A stretch of DNA of 20,873 nucleotides from an uncultured Mycoplasmatota bacterium (GTDB lineage Bacteria; Bacillota_I; Bacilli_A; RF39; UBA660): positions 1-20,873 of the forward strand of contig CAMLYN010000007.1 in the NCBI GenBank assembly GCA_946491675.1, given 5' to 3'. A program made the translations under genes and the position numbers. The notes below the pieces were generated by a model. It made no database searches, had not been told where the DNA came from, and worked only from the letters and a program-made list of their open reading frames with translations. Positions 1 through 8,988 of the stretch are shown piece after piece. Position 1 is the first letter of the stretch. Every line of letters begins with the position of its first letter.

Positions 1-675
1 CCAATTTTCAAACTCATCTGCTTTAAAATTTCCTTCACCATCGAAAAATCTTTGAGTTACTGTATCATTATCCATTCCTGATTGACTCATCGTTAAATAA
101 AACATGTCTTTTCCAGATAGACTTCCACCTTTTAAATAACATCCACCCATATAACTATAATTATTATCTCCAGGTGTTATACAACCATTACCATTTGTTG
201 CTAGATAAGGAAAATTAGATAATACTACCTCTTTAATAGGTCCTGTATTTATTGCTAAACTTACATCGCATTCCTCATCATCCATAGCAAATGTACCATT
301 ACTACATAATTTAAATGTATGACCATTACTTTCAATCACTAAATTAGTTAGTTTACTTCCATTATAACTAATTTCATTAATTTTAGCATTTCCTAAATTT
401 ACCATTTCTTTTACTGTATCGGCATTCATACTACTTGTACATATTCTAGTATAATTATTATCTAATTGATATTTCATATCTTCAGTTGCACAATAATTAT
501 TTATTCCACTATAGATCATTTGCGCTTCTGATTTCCCTGCTGATATTCTTGCATCCTCTACTACATCTAATATAATTGGTGTTGCAATAAGAGCTACTAT
601 AGCTAATATTATTATTACAGCTAATAGCTCAATTAGTGTAAAACCTAATTTTGTTAATTTAAATTTTTTTTTCAT
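1..675 (-). CDS. Prepilin-like protein with type IV pilin N-terminus (partial)
   Basis: The reading frame is open over 225 codons from ATG at 675 to the window edge, so the C-terminus is missing. The N-terminus is a class III signal: a short basic leader (MKKKFKLTKLG) followed by FTLIELLAVI, with the conserved glutamate at mature position 5 and a long hydrophobic helix. In this family a prepilin peptidase cuts after the glycine and methylates the new N-terminal phenylalanine, and the helix anchors the subunit in the membrane before assembly into a pilus or pseudopilus. The remainder is a polar globular domain with several cysteines that could form disulfides outside the cell. A strong GGAGGAG lies 5 bases before the ATG. 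The gene has its own promoter and follows metG. Competence, secretion or adhesion pilin cannot be told apart here. Confidence 0.85.
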   Translation of the reverse strand, partial: MKKKFKLTKLGFTLIELLAVIIILAIVALIATPIILDVVEDARISAGKSEAQMIYSGINNYCATEDMKYQLDNNYTRICTSSMNADTVKEMVNLGNAKINEISYNGSKLTNLVIESNGHTFKLCSNGTFAMDDEECDVSLAINTGPIKEVVLSNFPYLATNGNGCITPGDNNYSYMGGCYLKGGSLSGKDMFYLTMSQSGMDNDTVTQRFFDGEGNFKADEFENW

Positions 676-736
676 TAAAACTCCTCCAATATTAGTATGA
701 AACATTTTATTTTTTATATTCCTTACTTTCATATTA

Positions 737-765
737 ATTTTAACTTAAAACAATTTATTAGTCAA
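737..765 (-). promoter_or_regulatory. Promoter of the prepilin-like gene
   Basis: On the minus strand TTGACT (765-760) and TAAAAT (742-737) are separated by exactly 17 bases. Transcription would start near 730 and give a leader of about 55 bases. It lies just after the metG terminator. Confidence 0.6.
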
Positions 766-810
766 TATACAAATTACACACACACGGAATATTTATTAAA
801 TATTTTTAAT

Positions 811-838
811 AAAAACTAAAGATTTTACTCTTTAGTTT
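811..838 (-). terminator. Terminator overlapping the 3' end of metG
   Basis: A 10-bp perfect stem (838-829 pairs with 822-813) with a 6-base loop is followed by Ts on the minus strand. The metG stop codon lies in the loop and stem, so the upstream arm encodes the last residues of MetRS. Confidence 0.7.
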
Positions 839-2432
839 CCTCAATCCGATTAAATAATAATTCTAAATTTTTAATTTCTAAATCACTATCTAACTTATAT
901 TCTTCCCATTTAAACGGTTTTAAACCTAACATGTTTTTAATCTTATCAGCACTAGTAGGTATAAATGGATTTAATAAATTAGATAAATTAGCTATCATAT
1001 AAATACAAGTATAAGTTGTTTCATTAAAAGAATTAATATCTTCTTTAACTTGTACCCAAGGTTGTCTTTCATCATAATATTTATTACCTAAAGTTGCATA
1101 ATCAATAATCATATTGAGAGCTTGTTTTAATTCACCAGCTTCAATTAATTTGCCAGCTTCATCATAAATTGCTTTAGTATGAGCCATAATATCAACATCA
1201 ATTTCAGCTCTTTTAATAACACCATCAAATTTTTTGTTAATAAATGATAAATTACGATTAATAAAATTACCAATTACGCCAACTAAAAATTTATTATGAT
1301 TTAAAATAAGATCAGAAGATGAAAAATTAACATCTTTTTTTTCTGGACCATTAGCTATCATATAATATCGAACTGTATCTTTATTATATTCATTAACTAA
1401 CTCATCCATAGTTATTAAATTACCTTTACTTTTACTCATTTTTTCATCATTCATATTGACATATTCAGAAGAAATAATCTTTTTAGGTAATTGCCATTTA
1501 GGATTAATTGCATTTAATAAAGCTGGATAAATAACAGTATGAAAAGTAATATTATCTTTACCATGAACAAAATAAGTAATTAAGTTTTCTTTATCAGTTA
1601 AAAATTCATTAAAATCGATACCACGATCATGACAAACTTTCATACTAGCAGTTAAATAACCTAAAACCGCTTCAATCCAAACATAAATTTTTTTATCATC
1701 ATATCCATCAACTGGTACATCAACTCCCCAAGTTAATTGGCGAGTTGTAGCTCGATCAATCAATCCTAAATTAAGATATTTTTTAGTCTCATTAATAGCA
1801 TTTTTGCGCCAATCATCTTCTCGATCAATAACCAATTGTTCTAATAATTTCTGAAAACTAGATAATCTAAAATACAAATGCTTATTTTTCTTAATAACTG
1901 TTTTTTCTCCACAAATTTTACAATGCTTATCTTTTAACTCTTTAGGATTTATTGGACTCAAACAATCGTCACATTGTTCGCCCATCGCTTTACCACCACA
2001 ATGCGGACAAATACCAACTATTTCTCTATCAGATAGATATTCATTACATTTAGGGCAAAAATCTTGTTCATCTTCTTGCTCATAAATATACCCATTATCT
2101 AAAATAATTTTATAAAACTCTTGAACTTGTTTCTTATGCTCTAAAGTCATCGTAGCAGTATAAAAATCATAAGAAAAATCTAGATTTTTAAAACTATTAA
2201 CAAATTCATTATGATATTTTAAAGCAATACTTTCTGGATCAACACCTTCTTTTTTAGCTCTTACAGTAATTGGTGTTCCATGACAGTCAGTTCCAGATAC
2301 ATATATAACCCTATTACCACAACCACGATGATATCTTGCAATTATATCAGCAGGTAATAATGCTGCTAAATGACCAATATGTAAAGAGTTGTTAGCATAA
2401 GGCCAAGCTCCTCCTATTAATATATCTTTCAT
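825..2432 (-). CDS. metG: Methionyl-tRNA synthetase
   Basis: This is a class I aminoacyl-tRNA synthetase that charges tRNA-Met with methionine in the cytoplasm. The N-terminal Rossmann fold carries HIGH at residues 18-21, and KMSKS is at 331-335. The connective domain has four CxxC knuckles (C126/C129, C142/C145, C154/C157, C171/C174), the form that binds two zinc ions. The 535 residues cover the catalytic and anticodon-binding domains but lack the C-terminal EMAP-II-like tRNA-binding and dimerisation domain found in the longer B. subtilis-type enzyme. The ATG overlaps the upstream ATPase stop as ATGA and is preceded by AGGAGATG, so the two genes should be translationally coupled. No T-box leader is present because there is no leader at all. 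Confidence 0.97.
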   Translation of the reverse strand: MKDILIGGAWPYANNSLHIGHLAALLPADIIARYHRGCGNRVIYVSGTDCHGTPITVRAKKEGVDPESIALKYHNEFVNSFKNLDFSYDFYTATMTLEHKKQVQEFYKIILDNGYIYEQEDEQDFCPKCNEYLSDREIVGICPHCGGKAMGEQCDDCLSPINPKELKDKHCKICGEKTVIKKNKHLYFRLSSFQKLLEQLVIDREDDWRKNAINETKKYLNLGLIDRATTRQLTWGVDVPVDGYDDKKIYVWIEAVLGYLTASMKVCHDRGIDFNEFLTDKENLITYFVHGKDNITFHTVIYPALLNAINPKWQLPKKIISSEYVNMNDEKMSKSKGNLITMDELVNEYNKDTVRYYMIANGPEKKDVNFSSSDLILNHNKFLVGVIGNFINRNLSFINKKFDGVIKRAEIDVDIMAHTKAIYDEAGKLIEAGELKQALNMIIDYATLGNKYYDERQPWVQVKEDINSFNETTYTCIYMIANLSNLLNPFIPTSADKIKNMLGLKPFKWEEYKLDSDLEIKNLELLFNRIEETKE

Positions 2433-3745
2433 AGTTCATCTCCTATATCTAAATTATTAATACAAAATACTGCATATAACGGTACAGATTTTATATTATT
2501 TTCAAAACCAAAATTTTTACTAGAAATTCTAATTGCATATTTAGGATTATATTCATTAACGTAATTAGTTAAACTTCTAGATTTAACATGATTACTAGTT
2601 TTTACTTCAACTGGTATAATATTTCCTTTATCTGTCTGGATAATAAAATCAATTTCTGATTGATATTCATTTTGCCAATAATTTAAATTTAATTCATTAT
2701 ATTTAAAACAAGAAGCAACATAATTTTCAGTTAACATACCGATCATTAATTCATTACCAATTTCTTGGTTTTTAATTAAATATAAAGGAAATCTCGATAA
2801 ATTAGTTAATAGGCCAACATCATTCATATATAATTTAAATGAATCTAATTGTTCATACATTTTTAAAGGAACACCAATACTAGTTTTATAACATTTATTA
2901 ACAATACCAGCATTAACTAACCAATCGATAGCATAGCCAAATATGGTACTAGTACCACCTTTTTGAATTAATTTATATTGAAATTTTTTATTATCTTTAG
3001 CTAGTTGATTAGGAATAGATTCAAAAGCTGATAATATTTTATTTGCATCTTGATAATTAGTATATTTAGTAATATCATTTTTATATGATTCTAATATTTT
3101 TGTTTGAATATCAATAGCATCGATTAAAGAATTGGACTTAATATATTCAAATACTACCTCAGGCATCCCTCCAATAGCTAGGTAATCGCTATATAACTCC
3201 AAAGCTTTTTCATGTAATAATTTAGGCAATTTATTATTAGTAGTATAAGATTTTTTTATTTCTTCTACTAACAAATCATTAGAAGTAGCTATTAAAAATT
3301 CTTCAAAATCCATCGGATATATATTTAAAATATCAACTTTACCAACGGGAAAAGAATAATTTTCCCGATTAATATGAACACCTAATAAACTACCAGCACC
3401 AATAATATAATAACTAGGTTCGTCTTCGCAAAAATATTTTAACGATGTTAATGCTCGAGGGTTTTGTTGAATTTCGTCAAAAAATATTAAAGTATCTGTT
3501 GTAATTTTTTTATTAAAAAATATTTCTAGTTGCTTTATGATATTTTTAGGTTCAATATTTTCATTTATGACACTATTTATTATTTCATTTGTTTCAAAAT
3601 TAACATAAATCATATCAGAAAATGATTTTCCAAACTCTTTTACTAAATAAGTTTTCCCAACTTGTCTAGCCCCGTATAGTAATAATGGTTTACGATTTTT
3701 TTTACTTTTCCAAGCAATTAATTTATCCATTGCCTTTCTTTCCAT
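2429..3745 (-). CDS. AAA ATPase with DUF4143 C-terminal domain
   Basis: The N-terminal AAA_14 type ATPase shows Walker A (GARQVGKT, about residues 24-31) and Walker B (TLIFFDEIQ). The C-terminal DUF4143 region carries a PD-(D/E)xK-like core (SEIDFI, then PVEVK). Proteins of this type are common in gut bacteria and archaea, often as scattered accessory genes, and their role is not established. I chose ATG 3745 because GGTGATG lies 4 bases before it. The in-frame ATG at 3757 has no ribosome binding site and lies about at the predicted transcription start. The gene has its own promoter inside a dyad and overlaps metG by 4 bases, so an accessory ATPase appears to control entry into an essential tRNA synthetase gene. 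Confidence 0.9.
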   Translation of the reverse strand: MERKAMDKLIAWKSKKNRKPLLLYGARQVGKTYLVKEFGKSFSDMIYVNFETNEIINSVINENIEPKNIIKQLEIFFNKKITTDTLIFFDEIQQNPRALTSLKYFCEDEPSYYIIGAGSLLGVHINRENYSFPVGKVDILNIYPMDFEEFLIATSNDLLVEEIKKSYTTNNKLPKLLHEKALELYSDYLAIGGMPEVVFEYIKSNSLIDAIDIQTKILESYKNDITKYTNYQDANKILSAFESIPNQLAKDNKKFQYKLIQKGGTSTIFGYAIDWLVNAGIVNKCYKTSIGVPLKMYEQLDSFKLYMNDVGLLTNLSRFPLYLIKNQEIGNELMIGMLTENYVASCFKYNELNLNYWQNEYQSEIDFIIQTDKGNIIPVEVKTSNHVKSRSLTNYVNEYNPKYAIRISSKNFGFENNIKSVPLYAVFCINNLDIGDEL

Positions 3746-3761
3746 AAACATCACCATCTAA

Positions 3762-3790
3762 AATATAATATATAACTCCGAAAAAGTCAA
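3762..3790 (-). promoter_or_regulatory. Promoter of the DUF4143 ATPase-metG pair
   Basis: Minus strand TTGACT (3790-3785), a 17-base spacer, then TATATT (3767-3762). The predicted start near 3755 gives a leader of about ten bases, which fits translation from ATG 3745. Confidence 0.65.
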
Positions 3791-3816
3791 TAAATAATTG
3801 ATTATTTTGGAGTTAT
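3772..3816. repeat. 45-bp imperfect dyad around the ATPase promoter
   Basis: Two 20-base arms (3772-3791 and 3797-3816) are inverted copies that match at 17 of 20 positions, with a 5-base centre. The outer 8 bases (ATAACTCC / GGAGTTAT) are perfect. The right arm ends at the leuS stop region, and the left arm covers the -35 and part of the spacer. It is a candidate operator, possibly for autoregulation. It lacks a T-run, so it is a poor leuS terminator. Confidence 0.6.
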
Positions 3817-3819
3817 AGT

Positions 3820-6174
3820 TCATTTTATAACAATATTAACTAATTTTTTAGGAACAGTTATAACTTTAACAATTTCTTTATTTTCAATATGTTTTTTAAC
3901 ATTTTCTAATTCTTTAGCTAAAATTTCCATTTCTTCTTTAGTAGTTTCCATACTAACTAATATTTTACCTCTTACTTTACCATTAACTTGAACAACCATT
4001 TCAAACATTTCTTCTTTAGTTTTTTCTTCATCATAAGTTGGCCATGATTCATAAGCAATAGTATTATTATGACCAATTATACTCCATAGTTCTTCAGTAA
4101 CAAAAGGAATAATTGGATTTAATAGTTTAAGTAAATTATTAGCATATTCTAAAGGAAAAACCTCTTCTTTATAAACCGCATTAACAAAAATCATTATTTG
4201 GCTAATAGCTGTATTAAAATTCAAAGTTTCATAATCATTAGTTACTTTCTTAACTGTCTGATGATATATTTTTTCTAAATTTTTATTTTCTTCATCTTTA
4301 ATATTACCTTCAGTATATAAACGATATACTCTTTCGATAAAGCGATGAGCTCCAGCTACACCTTGTTCACTCCAAGGTTTACTCATTTCAAGCGGTCCCA
4401 TAAACATCTCATATAATCTTAAAGTATCTGCACCATATTCTCTAACAATGTCATCAGGATTAATAACATTACCTCTTGATTTACTCATTTTTTCATTATT
4501 TGATCCTAAAATCATTCCTTGATGAAATAATTTTTGAAATGGTTCAGCAACATTGACGATTCCTTTTTCATATAAATAATGATTCCACATTCGTGAATAC
4601 AGTAAATGACCAACTGCATGTTCTGGGCCACCAATATATAAGTCAACTGGCATCCAATGTTCAATCAACTTTTGATCAGCTATTTTCATATCATTATGTG
4701 GATCAATATACCTTAGAAAATACCAACTAGAACCAGCTGATCCTGGCATCGTTGATGTTTCTCTTTTACCTTTAACGCCATCTATAGTTACATTAACCCA
4801 ATCAGTAGCTTTTTCTAAAGGTGAAGCACCATCATGAGATGGACTATAATCTTCTAATTCTGGTAAAATTAAAGGTAAATTAGTTTCCAATACATCTTGA
4901 CCGTTTTCTAAATGAATAATTGGAATTGGTTCTCCCCAATATCTTTGACGAGCAAAAATCCATTCTCTTAAACGATAATTAATATGTTTAGAGCCTAATT
5001 TATTTTCTTCTAACCAATCAATCATTTTATTAATTGCATCTTCTTTATTTAATCCATTTAAAAATTCAGAATTAATATGTAATCCATCTTCAACATAAGG
5101 CTCTTTAGAAATATCACCACCTTCAATAACTGGTATAATTTCTAAATTAAATTTTTTAGCAAACTCATAATCTCTTTCATCATGAGCAGGAACAGCCATA
5201 ATCGCACCAGTTCCATAAGTAGCTAATACATAATCAGATATCCAAATAGGTATTTCTTTACCATTAACAGGATTAATCGCATAAGCTCCAGTAAATACAC
5301 CTGTTTTTTCTTTATTTAATTCAGTTCTTTCTAATTCTGATTTAGAAGCACATATTTTTTTATATTCTTCAGTTGTTATTTTATCAACTAAATCATGTTC
5401 TGGAGCAAGTACACAATATGTAGCTCCAAATAAAGTATCACATCTAGTTGTAAAAACTGTAAATTCGTACTCATTAACTTTAAATTTAACATGAGCTCCA
5501 ACTGATTTACCAATCCAATTTCTTTGCATTTCTTTAGTAGATTCAGGCCAATCAATCATATCTAATCCTGCTAATAACTTCTCAGCATATTTTGGTATAT
5601 CAATTACCCATTGTTTCATGTTTTTACGAATAACAGGAAAACCTCCACGTTCACTTTTACCATCAATTACTTCATCGTTAGCTAAAACAGTTCCTAATTC
5701 AGGACACCAATTAACTGGCATATCAATTTGTTTAGCCAATCCATCTTTATATAACTCACTAAAAATCCATTGGGTCCATTTATAATAGCTAGGATCACAA
5801 GTTGAAACAACACGATCCCAATCAAAAGAAAAACCTAACATTTTTAACTGTTCAGTAAATGTAGCAATATTTTTCAAAGTAAATCCTTCTGGATGATTAC
5901 CAGTATTAATTGCATATTGTTCAGCAGGCAAACCAAAAGCATCAAATCCCATTGGATGTAATACATTATATCCTTGCATGCGCTTCATTCTTGAAACTAT
6001 ATCAGTAGCTGTATACCCTTCTGGATGACCAACATGTAAACCTTGACCTGATGGATAAGGAAACATATCTAAAGCATAAAACTTGGGTTTACTAAAATCC
6101 CACACATCAGTTTTAAAAGTTTTATTTTCTTCCCAATATTTACGCCATTTTTTTTCTATCTCTTTTGTATTCAT
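3820..6174 (-). CDS. leuS: Leucyl-tRNA synthetase
   Basis: This class I synthetase charges tRNA-Leu. HVGH is at residues 47-50 and KMSKS at 562-566. The CP1 editing domain is present, with the threonine-rich [12 protein letters not shown] motif and [15 protein letters not shown], whose aspartate anchors the misacylated amino acid for hydrolysis. The C-terminal anticodon-binding region ends in the usual VNGKVRGK stretch and a small C-terminal domain. At 784 residues it is slightly shorter than the usual bacterial length. I chose ATG 6174 because AAGGAG lies 8 bases upstream. A GTG at 6183 is in frame but touches that ribosome binding site. The start overlaps the stop of the upstream membrane protein gene as TAATG, so the two are coupled. 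No T-box is visible in the short leader of the unit. Confidence 0.97.
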   Translation of the reverse strand: MNTKEIEKKWRKYWEENKTFKTDVWDFSKPKFYALDMFPYPSGQGLHVGHPEGYTATDIVSRMKRMQGYNVLHPMGFDAFGLPAEQYAINTGNHPEGFTLKNIATFTEQLKMLGFSFDWDRVVSTCDPSYYKWTQWIFSELYKDGLAKQIDMPVNWCPELGTVLANDEVIDGKSERGGFPVIRKNMKQWVIDIPKYAEKLLAGLDMIDWPESTKEMQRNWIGKSVGAHVKFKVNEYEFTVFTTRCDTLFGATYCVLAPEHDLVDKITTEEYKKICASKSELERTELNKEKTGVFTGAYAINPVNGKEIPIWISDYVLATYGTGAIMAVPAHDERDYEFAKKFNLEIIPVIEGGDISKEPYVEDGLHINSEFLNGLNKEDAINKMIDWLEENKLGSKHINYRLREWIFARQRYWGEPIPIIHLENGQDVLETNLPLILPELEDYSPSHDGASPLEKATDWVNVTIDGVKGKRETSTMPGSAGSSWYFLRYIDPHNDMKIADQKLIEHWMPVDLYIGGPEHAVGHLLYSRMWNHYLYEKGIVNVAEPFQKLFHQGMILGSNNEKMSKSRGNVINPDDIVREYGADTLRLYEMFMGPLEMSKPWSEQGVAGAHRFIERVYRLYTEGNIKDEENKNLEKIYHQTVKKVTNDYETLNFNTAISQIMIFVNAVYKEEVFPLEYANNLLKLLNPIIPFVTEELWSIIGHNNTIAYESWPTYDEEKTKEEMFEMVVQVNGKVRGKILVSMETTKEEMEILAKELENVKKHIENKEIVKVITVPKKLVNIVIK

Positions 6175-6515
6175 TATTGACACTCCTTTTTCAAATAATT
6201 TCCTATCAAACTATAACCAATCAATATTAATGGTATTAAAACCAATAGTCCAATTAATAATTGCAATAAAATATTTTCTACTAAAAAAGTAGCTGTAAAA
6301 GCAATCGCTATTATTAGAGAATTAGTAAAACTAATAATATGAATAAATTTTTTTATATTTATTTTATTTACGTCCAATTTATAACGATTAACAAAATACA
6401 TAACTTGGTTACTTTTTTTAAATTTATCATATTTTTTCTTTTGTAAAATAACTGTAAAAAAATAAAATAGATAAACAATTAAAAATGCAACAATAAAGCC
6501 TATCAAATATATCAT
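6174..6515 (-). CDS. Small membrane protein of unknown function
   Basis: The protein has 113 residues with about three hydrophobic helices: one at the N-terminus (residues 2-24), one near 58-80 and one near 83-104. A basic cytoplasmic-looking segment ([13 protein letters not shown]) follows the first helix. I do not recognise a family with certainty. GGAG lies about 9 bases before the ATG. It is the first gene of a two-gene unit and its stop overlaps the leuS start, so it may set the level of leuS translation by coupling. A direct role in tRNA charging is not suggested by the sequence. Confidence 0.75.
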   Translation of the reverse strand: MIYLIGFIVAFLIVYLFYFFTVILQKKKYDKFKKSNQVMYFVNRYKLDVNKINIKKFIHIISFTNSLIIAIAFTATFLVENILLQLLIGLLVLIPLILIGYSLIGNYLKKECQ

Positions 6516-6539
6516 AATATCTACTCCGAACTAATTAAT

Positions 6540-6568
6540 ATTATAGTATAAAATAAAATTAAATACAA
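6540..6568 (-). promoter_or_regulatory. Promoter of the membrane protein-leuS unit
   Basis: Minus strand TTGTAT (6568-6563), a 17-base spacer, and a consensus TATAAT (6545-6540). It lies directly after the terminator of the glycosidase gene. Confidence 0.7.
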
Positions 6569-6578
6569 TAATTATTAA

Positions 6579-6609
6579 GAAAAAATACACTAGACAGTAC
6601 TAATGTATT
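6579..6609 (-). terminator. Terminator overlapping the 3' end of the glycosidase gene
   Basis: A 10-bp stem (6609-6600 with 6593-6584, one G-U pair) with loop TACTGT runs into a T-run on the minus strand. The stem contains the last codons and the TAG stop at 6590. Confidence 0.75.
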
Positions 6610-8977
6610 CTAATAATCTTAAGAACAATTTAACAAATTTTCTTTCTAAACCTTTACGACCTAATTTTCTAATCTCAATTCTTTTTTTCTTAATTGGTAA
6701 ATCACTAAAAATAATAGCGTCAATTTTTTCTTTCAATAAAGTTTCAATTTGTAAATCGTCTAAAATTCCAGCTATATCATCATTAATTAAACGCGTTGGA
6801 TCAAATTCAATGTCTTTTCCTTTACAATTAACCGTCAACTGACCAATAGAGCGAACATTTTCTATTTCAACAATAAAATCAGGTCCTGATACATAGGACT
6901 TACATTTTACCTCTTCTTTATTTTCATATACTATAACATCAGTTGCTTTCTTAGCATTCCTAAATATTAATTTATAATTCCGATATTCTGGAACAATTCC
7001 ACTTTTTCCTTCTAAAGCACGAATAATAACAGTATAATTACTTGGCATATAATTATATTCAATTTTAGTTAATAAATAAAAACCTTTTTTATATAAACTA
7101 GATAGTCCATCATCTTCATATAATAAATATTCATTACTAATTCCAGGGAAAAAATGAATTTCCATATTTTTAGGTGGATTGGTATCATTAATATTTTCAT
7201 TATATCCTAAAGGAATAATACTACCTGCTTTTGCAAACACCGGATAATTTTGATCTTTATAAAAAGCTACATAATTATTATTTCCAGGATATTTTTTACC
7301 TGTAAAAAAATCATACCAAATACCTTCAGGCATATAAAATCTATGAACAACACGATTCATAATATAATCTTTTTTCTTAGTAATTGGACAAATAAAGAAT
7401 TGACTACCAAAATAATATTCATCACTATATAATAAATCATCATACATTTCAGGAGCAACATAATAAATCGGTTTTATTAAAGGTGTGCCATCCATTGTAT
7501 ATTTATACGCTTCACTATACAGATAAGGAATTAATTTATGCCTTAGTTCTAAATAATCCTTAACTATACCAAATGTTTTAACGCTCCATCGCCATGGTTC
7601 TCTTTTATAGTATTTTCCATTATCAGCACCAAATTTAAAAATAGGTGAAAAAGTACCCAATTGAACATAACGAGTATACAACTCATTATCTTCAATTCCT
7701 TTAAAGTAACCACCAATATCATGACTCCACCAAGTAACTCCAAGATTAGTCGCACTAGCATTATATTTAGGAATTTGTTTTAAAGATTCCCAGCTAACAA
7801 CGGTTTTACCAGCATACAATACCGGATAACGATGTTGTGCAAGATTAGAACTATAACCTAAAATCATTGGTCTACGTTTATAATTTCTTTCCATATCATA
7901 AAATTGATAATGTTTGAGTAAATAATCTTGATCAATATTCTTATGATCATAAAAATCCAACCAATAAAAATCAACACCTAAAGCATCTAAAGGATGAATA
8001 TATATTTTTAAGTAAACATCAATCCATTTAGGATCTAAAACATTATATGGAATTACGCCATTTTCATCTGGAACTAAATATTTTTTAGCTTGTTCATAAT
8101 ATTCATCAATATCGTAAAATCCTTCTGTTGGATTAATATTTAAACCTACTCTAATTCCTTTAGAATGAAGATAGCTAATCATTTCATAAGGCGCTTTAAA
8201 TAACTCTTTATTAAAAGTAAAACCAGTTTTTAAATGCTTTTTATCTTTAAAGGTACGAATATGCCAATCTTTATCTAACAAAACAATTGAAACTGGTATC
8301 TTATTAGAACTGAAATTATCAACTAATTCTTTTAAAGAAGTATCATTATATTCAACATTACGACTCCACCAATTTCCTAAAGCAAATCTTGGAATTAAAG
8401 ACGGATATCCAGTCAAATTATAATAATCTTTCAAACACAAATCAAAATCGTTTAAATAAACAAACAAATATATATCAATACCACCATAATTGTTTTCTTT
8501 AATTGTTCCATCAGATTCTACTATTCTACCTTTCGAATCATCAATTGAAACAAATCCATCTAAAGAATATAAACTTTTAGTATTTTCAATTTTACCATTT
8601 TCAATTAAAACAGGAGCACTATAATTTTTAGCTTCAACATGATTATAATGCCAACTTCTTTCAGTATTTAAAACTTGAACATAAAAATTTTTATTATTAT
8701 TTATTTTATGTTCTTTAGCATAAAATAATTTAAAATAAGGTGTCATTAATTCTAAATAGTTCTTATCTTGTTTAACTGTAAATTCTGGTTTTTTAAAATT
8801 ACGATTTCTAACTAATTCAGTTGGTTCATCTAAAAAACTGCCACCTTCTCGATACTCAATTCTAATTAAACGTTCACTTAAAAGCGTAAAACGATAATTT
8901 TTACCTTGAAAAATACATTCTGGATTGGGCATTATTTTTTCGTAATCAACTTTAAAATGTTCTCCTAAGTTATACAT
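6590..8977 (-). CDS. Glycoside hydrolase family 31 (alpha-glucosidase or alpha-xylosidase type)
   Basis: This is a retaining alpha-glycosidase with a (beta/alpha)8 barrel. The N-terminal mutarotase-like beta-sandwich spans about residues 1-200. The nucleophile is expected at D341 in YWLDFYDH and the acid/base at D420 in WWSHDIGGYF, both typical GH31 blocks. The C-terminal beta domains contain LLYEDDG. No signal peptide is seen, so it should act in the cytoplasm on imported oligosaccharides. Substrate specificity (glucose, xylose or others) cannot be decided from these motifs. After about residue 730 there is an extra charged helical tail (ending KLFLRLLEYISTV) beyond the usual fold. The gene starts 11 bases after the pyruvate kinase paralogue with AAGGGGTGA as binding site, so sugar release and a glycolysis-related protein share one transcript. 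Confidence 0.92.
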   Translation of the reverse strand: MYNLGEHFKVDYEKIMPNPECIFQGKNYRFTLLSERLIRIEYREGGSFLDEPTELVRNRNFKKPEFTVKQDKNYLELMTPYFKLFYAKEHKINNNKNFYVQVLNTERSWHYNHVEAKNYSAPVLIENGKIENTKSLYSLDGFVSIDDSKGRIVESDGTIKENNYGGIDIYLFVYLNDFDLCLKDYYNLTGYPSLIPRFALGNWWSRNVEYNDTSLKELVDNFSSNKIPVSIVLLDKDWHIRTFKDKKHLKTGFTFNKELFKAPYEMISYLHSKGIRVGLNINPTEGFYDIDEYYEQAKKYLVPDENGVIPYNVLDPKWIDVYLKIYIHPLDALGVDFYWLDFYDHKNIDQDYLLKHYQFYDMERNYKRRPMILGYSSNLAQHRYPVLYAGKTVVSWESLKQIPKYNASATNLGVTWWSHDIGGYFKGIEDNELYTRYVQLGTFSPIFKFGADNGKYYKREPWRWSVKTFGIVKDYLELRHKLIPYLYSEAYKYTMDGTPLIKPIYYVAPEMYDDLLYSDEYYFGSQFFICPITKKKDYIMNRVVHRFYMPEGIWYDFFTGKKYPGNNNYVAFYKDQNYPVFAKAGSIIPLGYNENINDTNPPKNMEIHFFPGISNEYLLYEDDGLSSLYKKGFYLLTKIEYNYMPSNYTVIIRALEGKSGIVPEYRNYKLIFRNAKKATDVIVYENKEEVKCKSYVSGPDFIVEIENVRSIGQLTVNCKGKDIEFDPTRLINDDIAGILDDLQIETLLKEKIDAIIFSDLPIKKKRIEIRKLGRKGLERKFVKLFLRLLEYISTV

Positions 8978-8988
8978 AAATTCACCCC

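Noticed and set aside
2429..2431. Possible use of TGA as tryptophan (mycoplasma code)
   Set aside because: Recognisable proteins end naturally at TGA here and at 3820, and no gene needs TGA readthrough.
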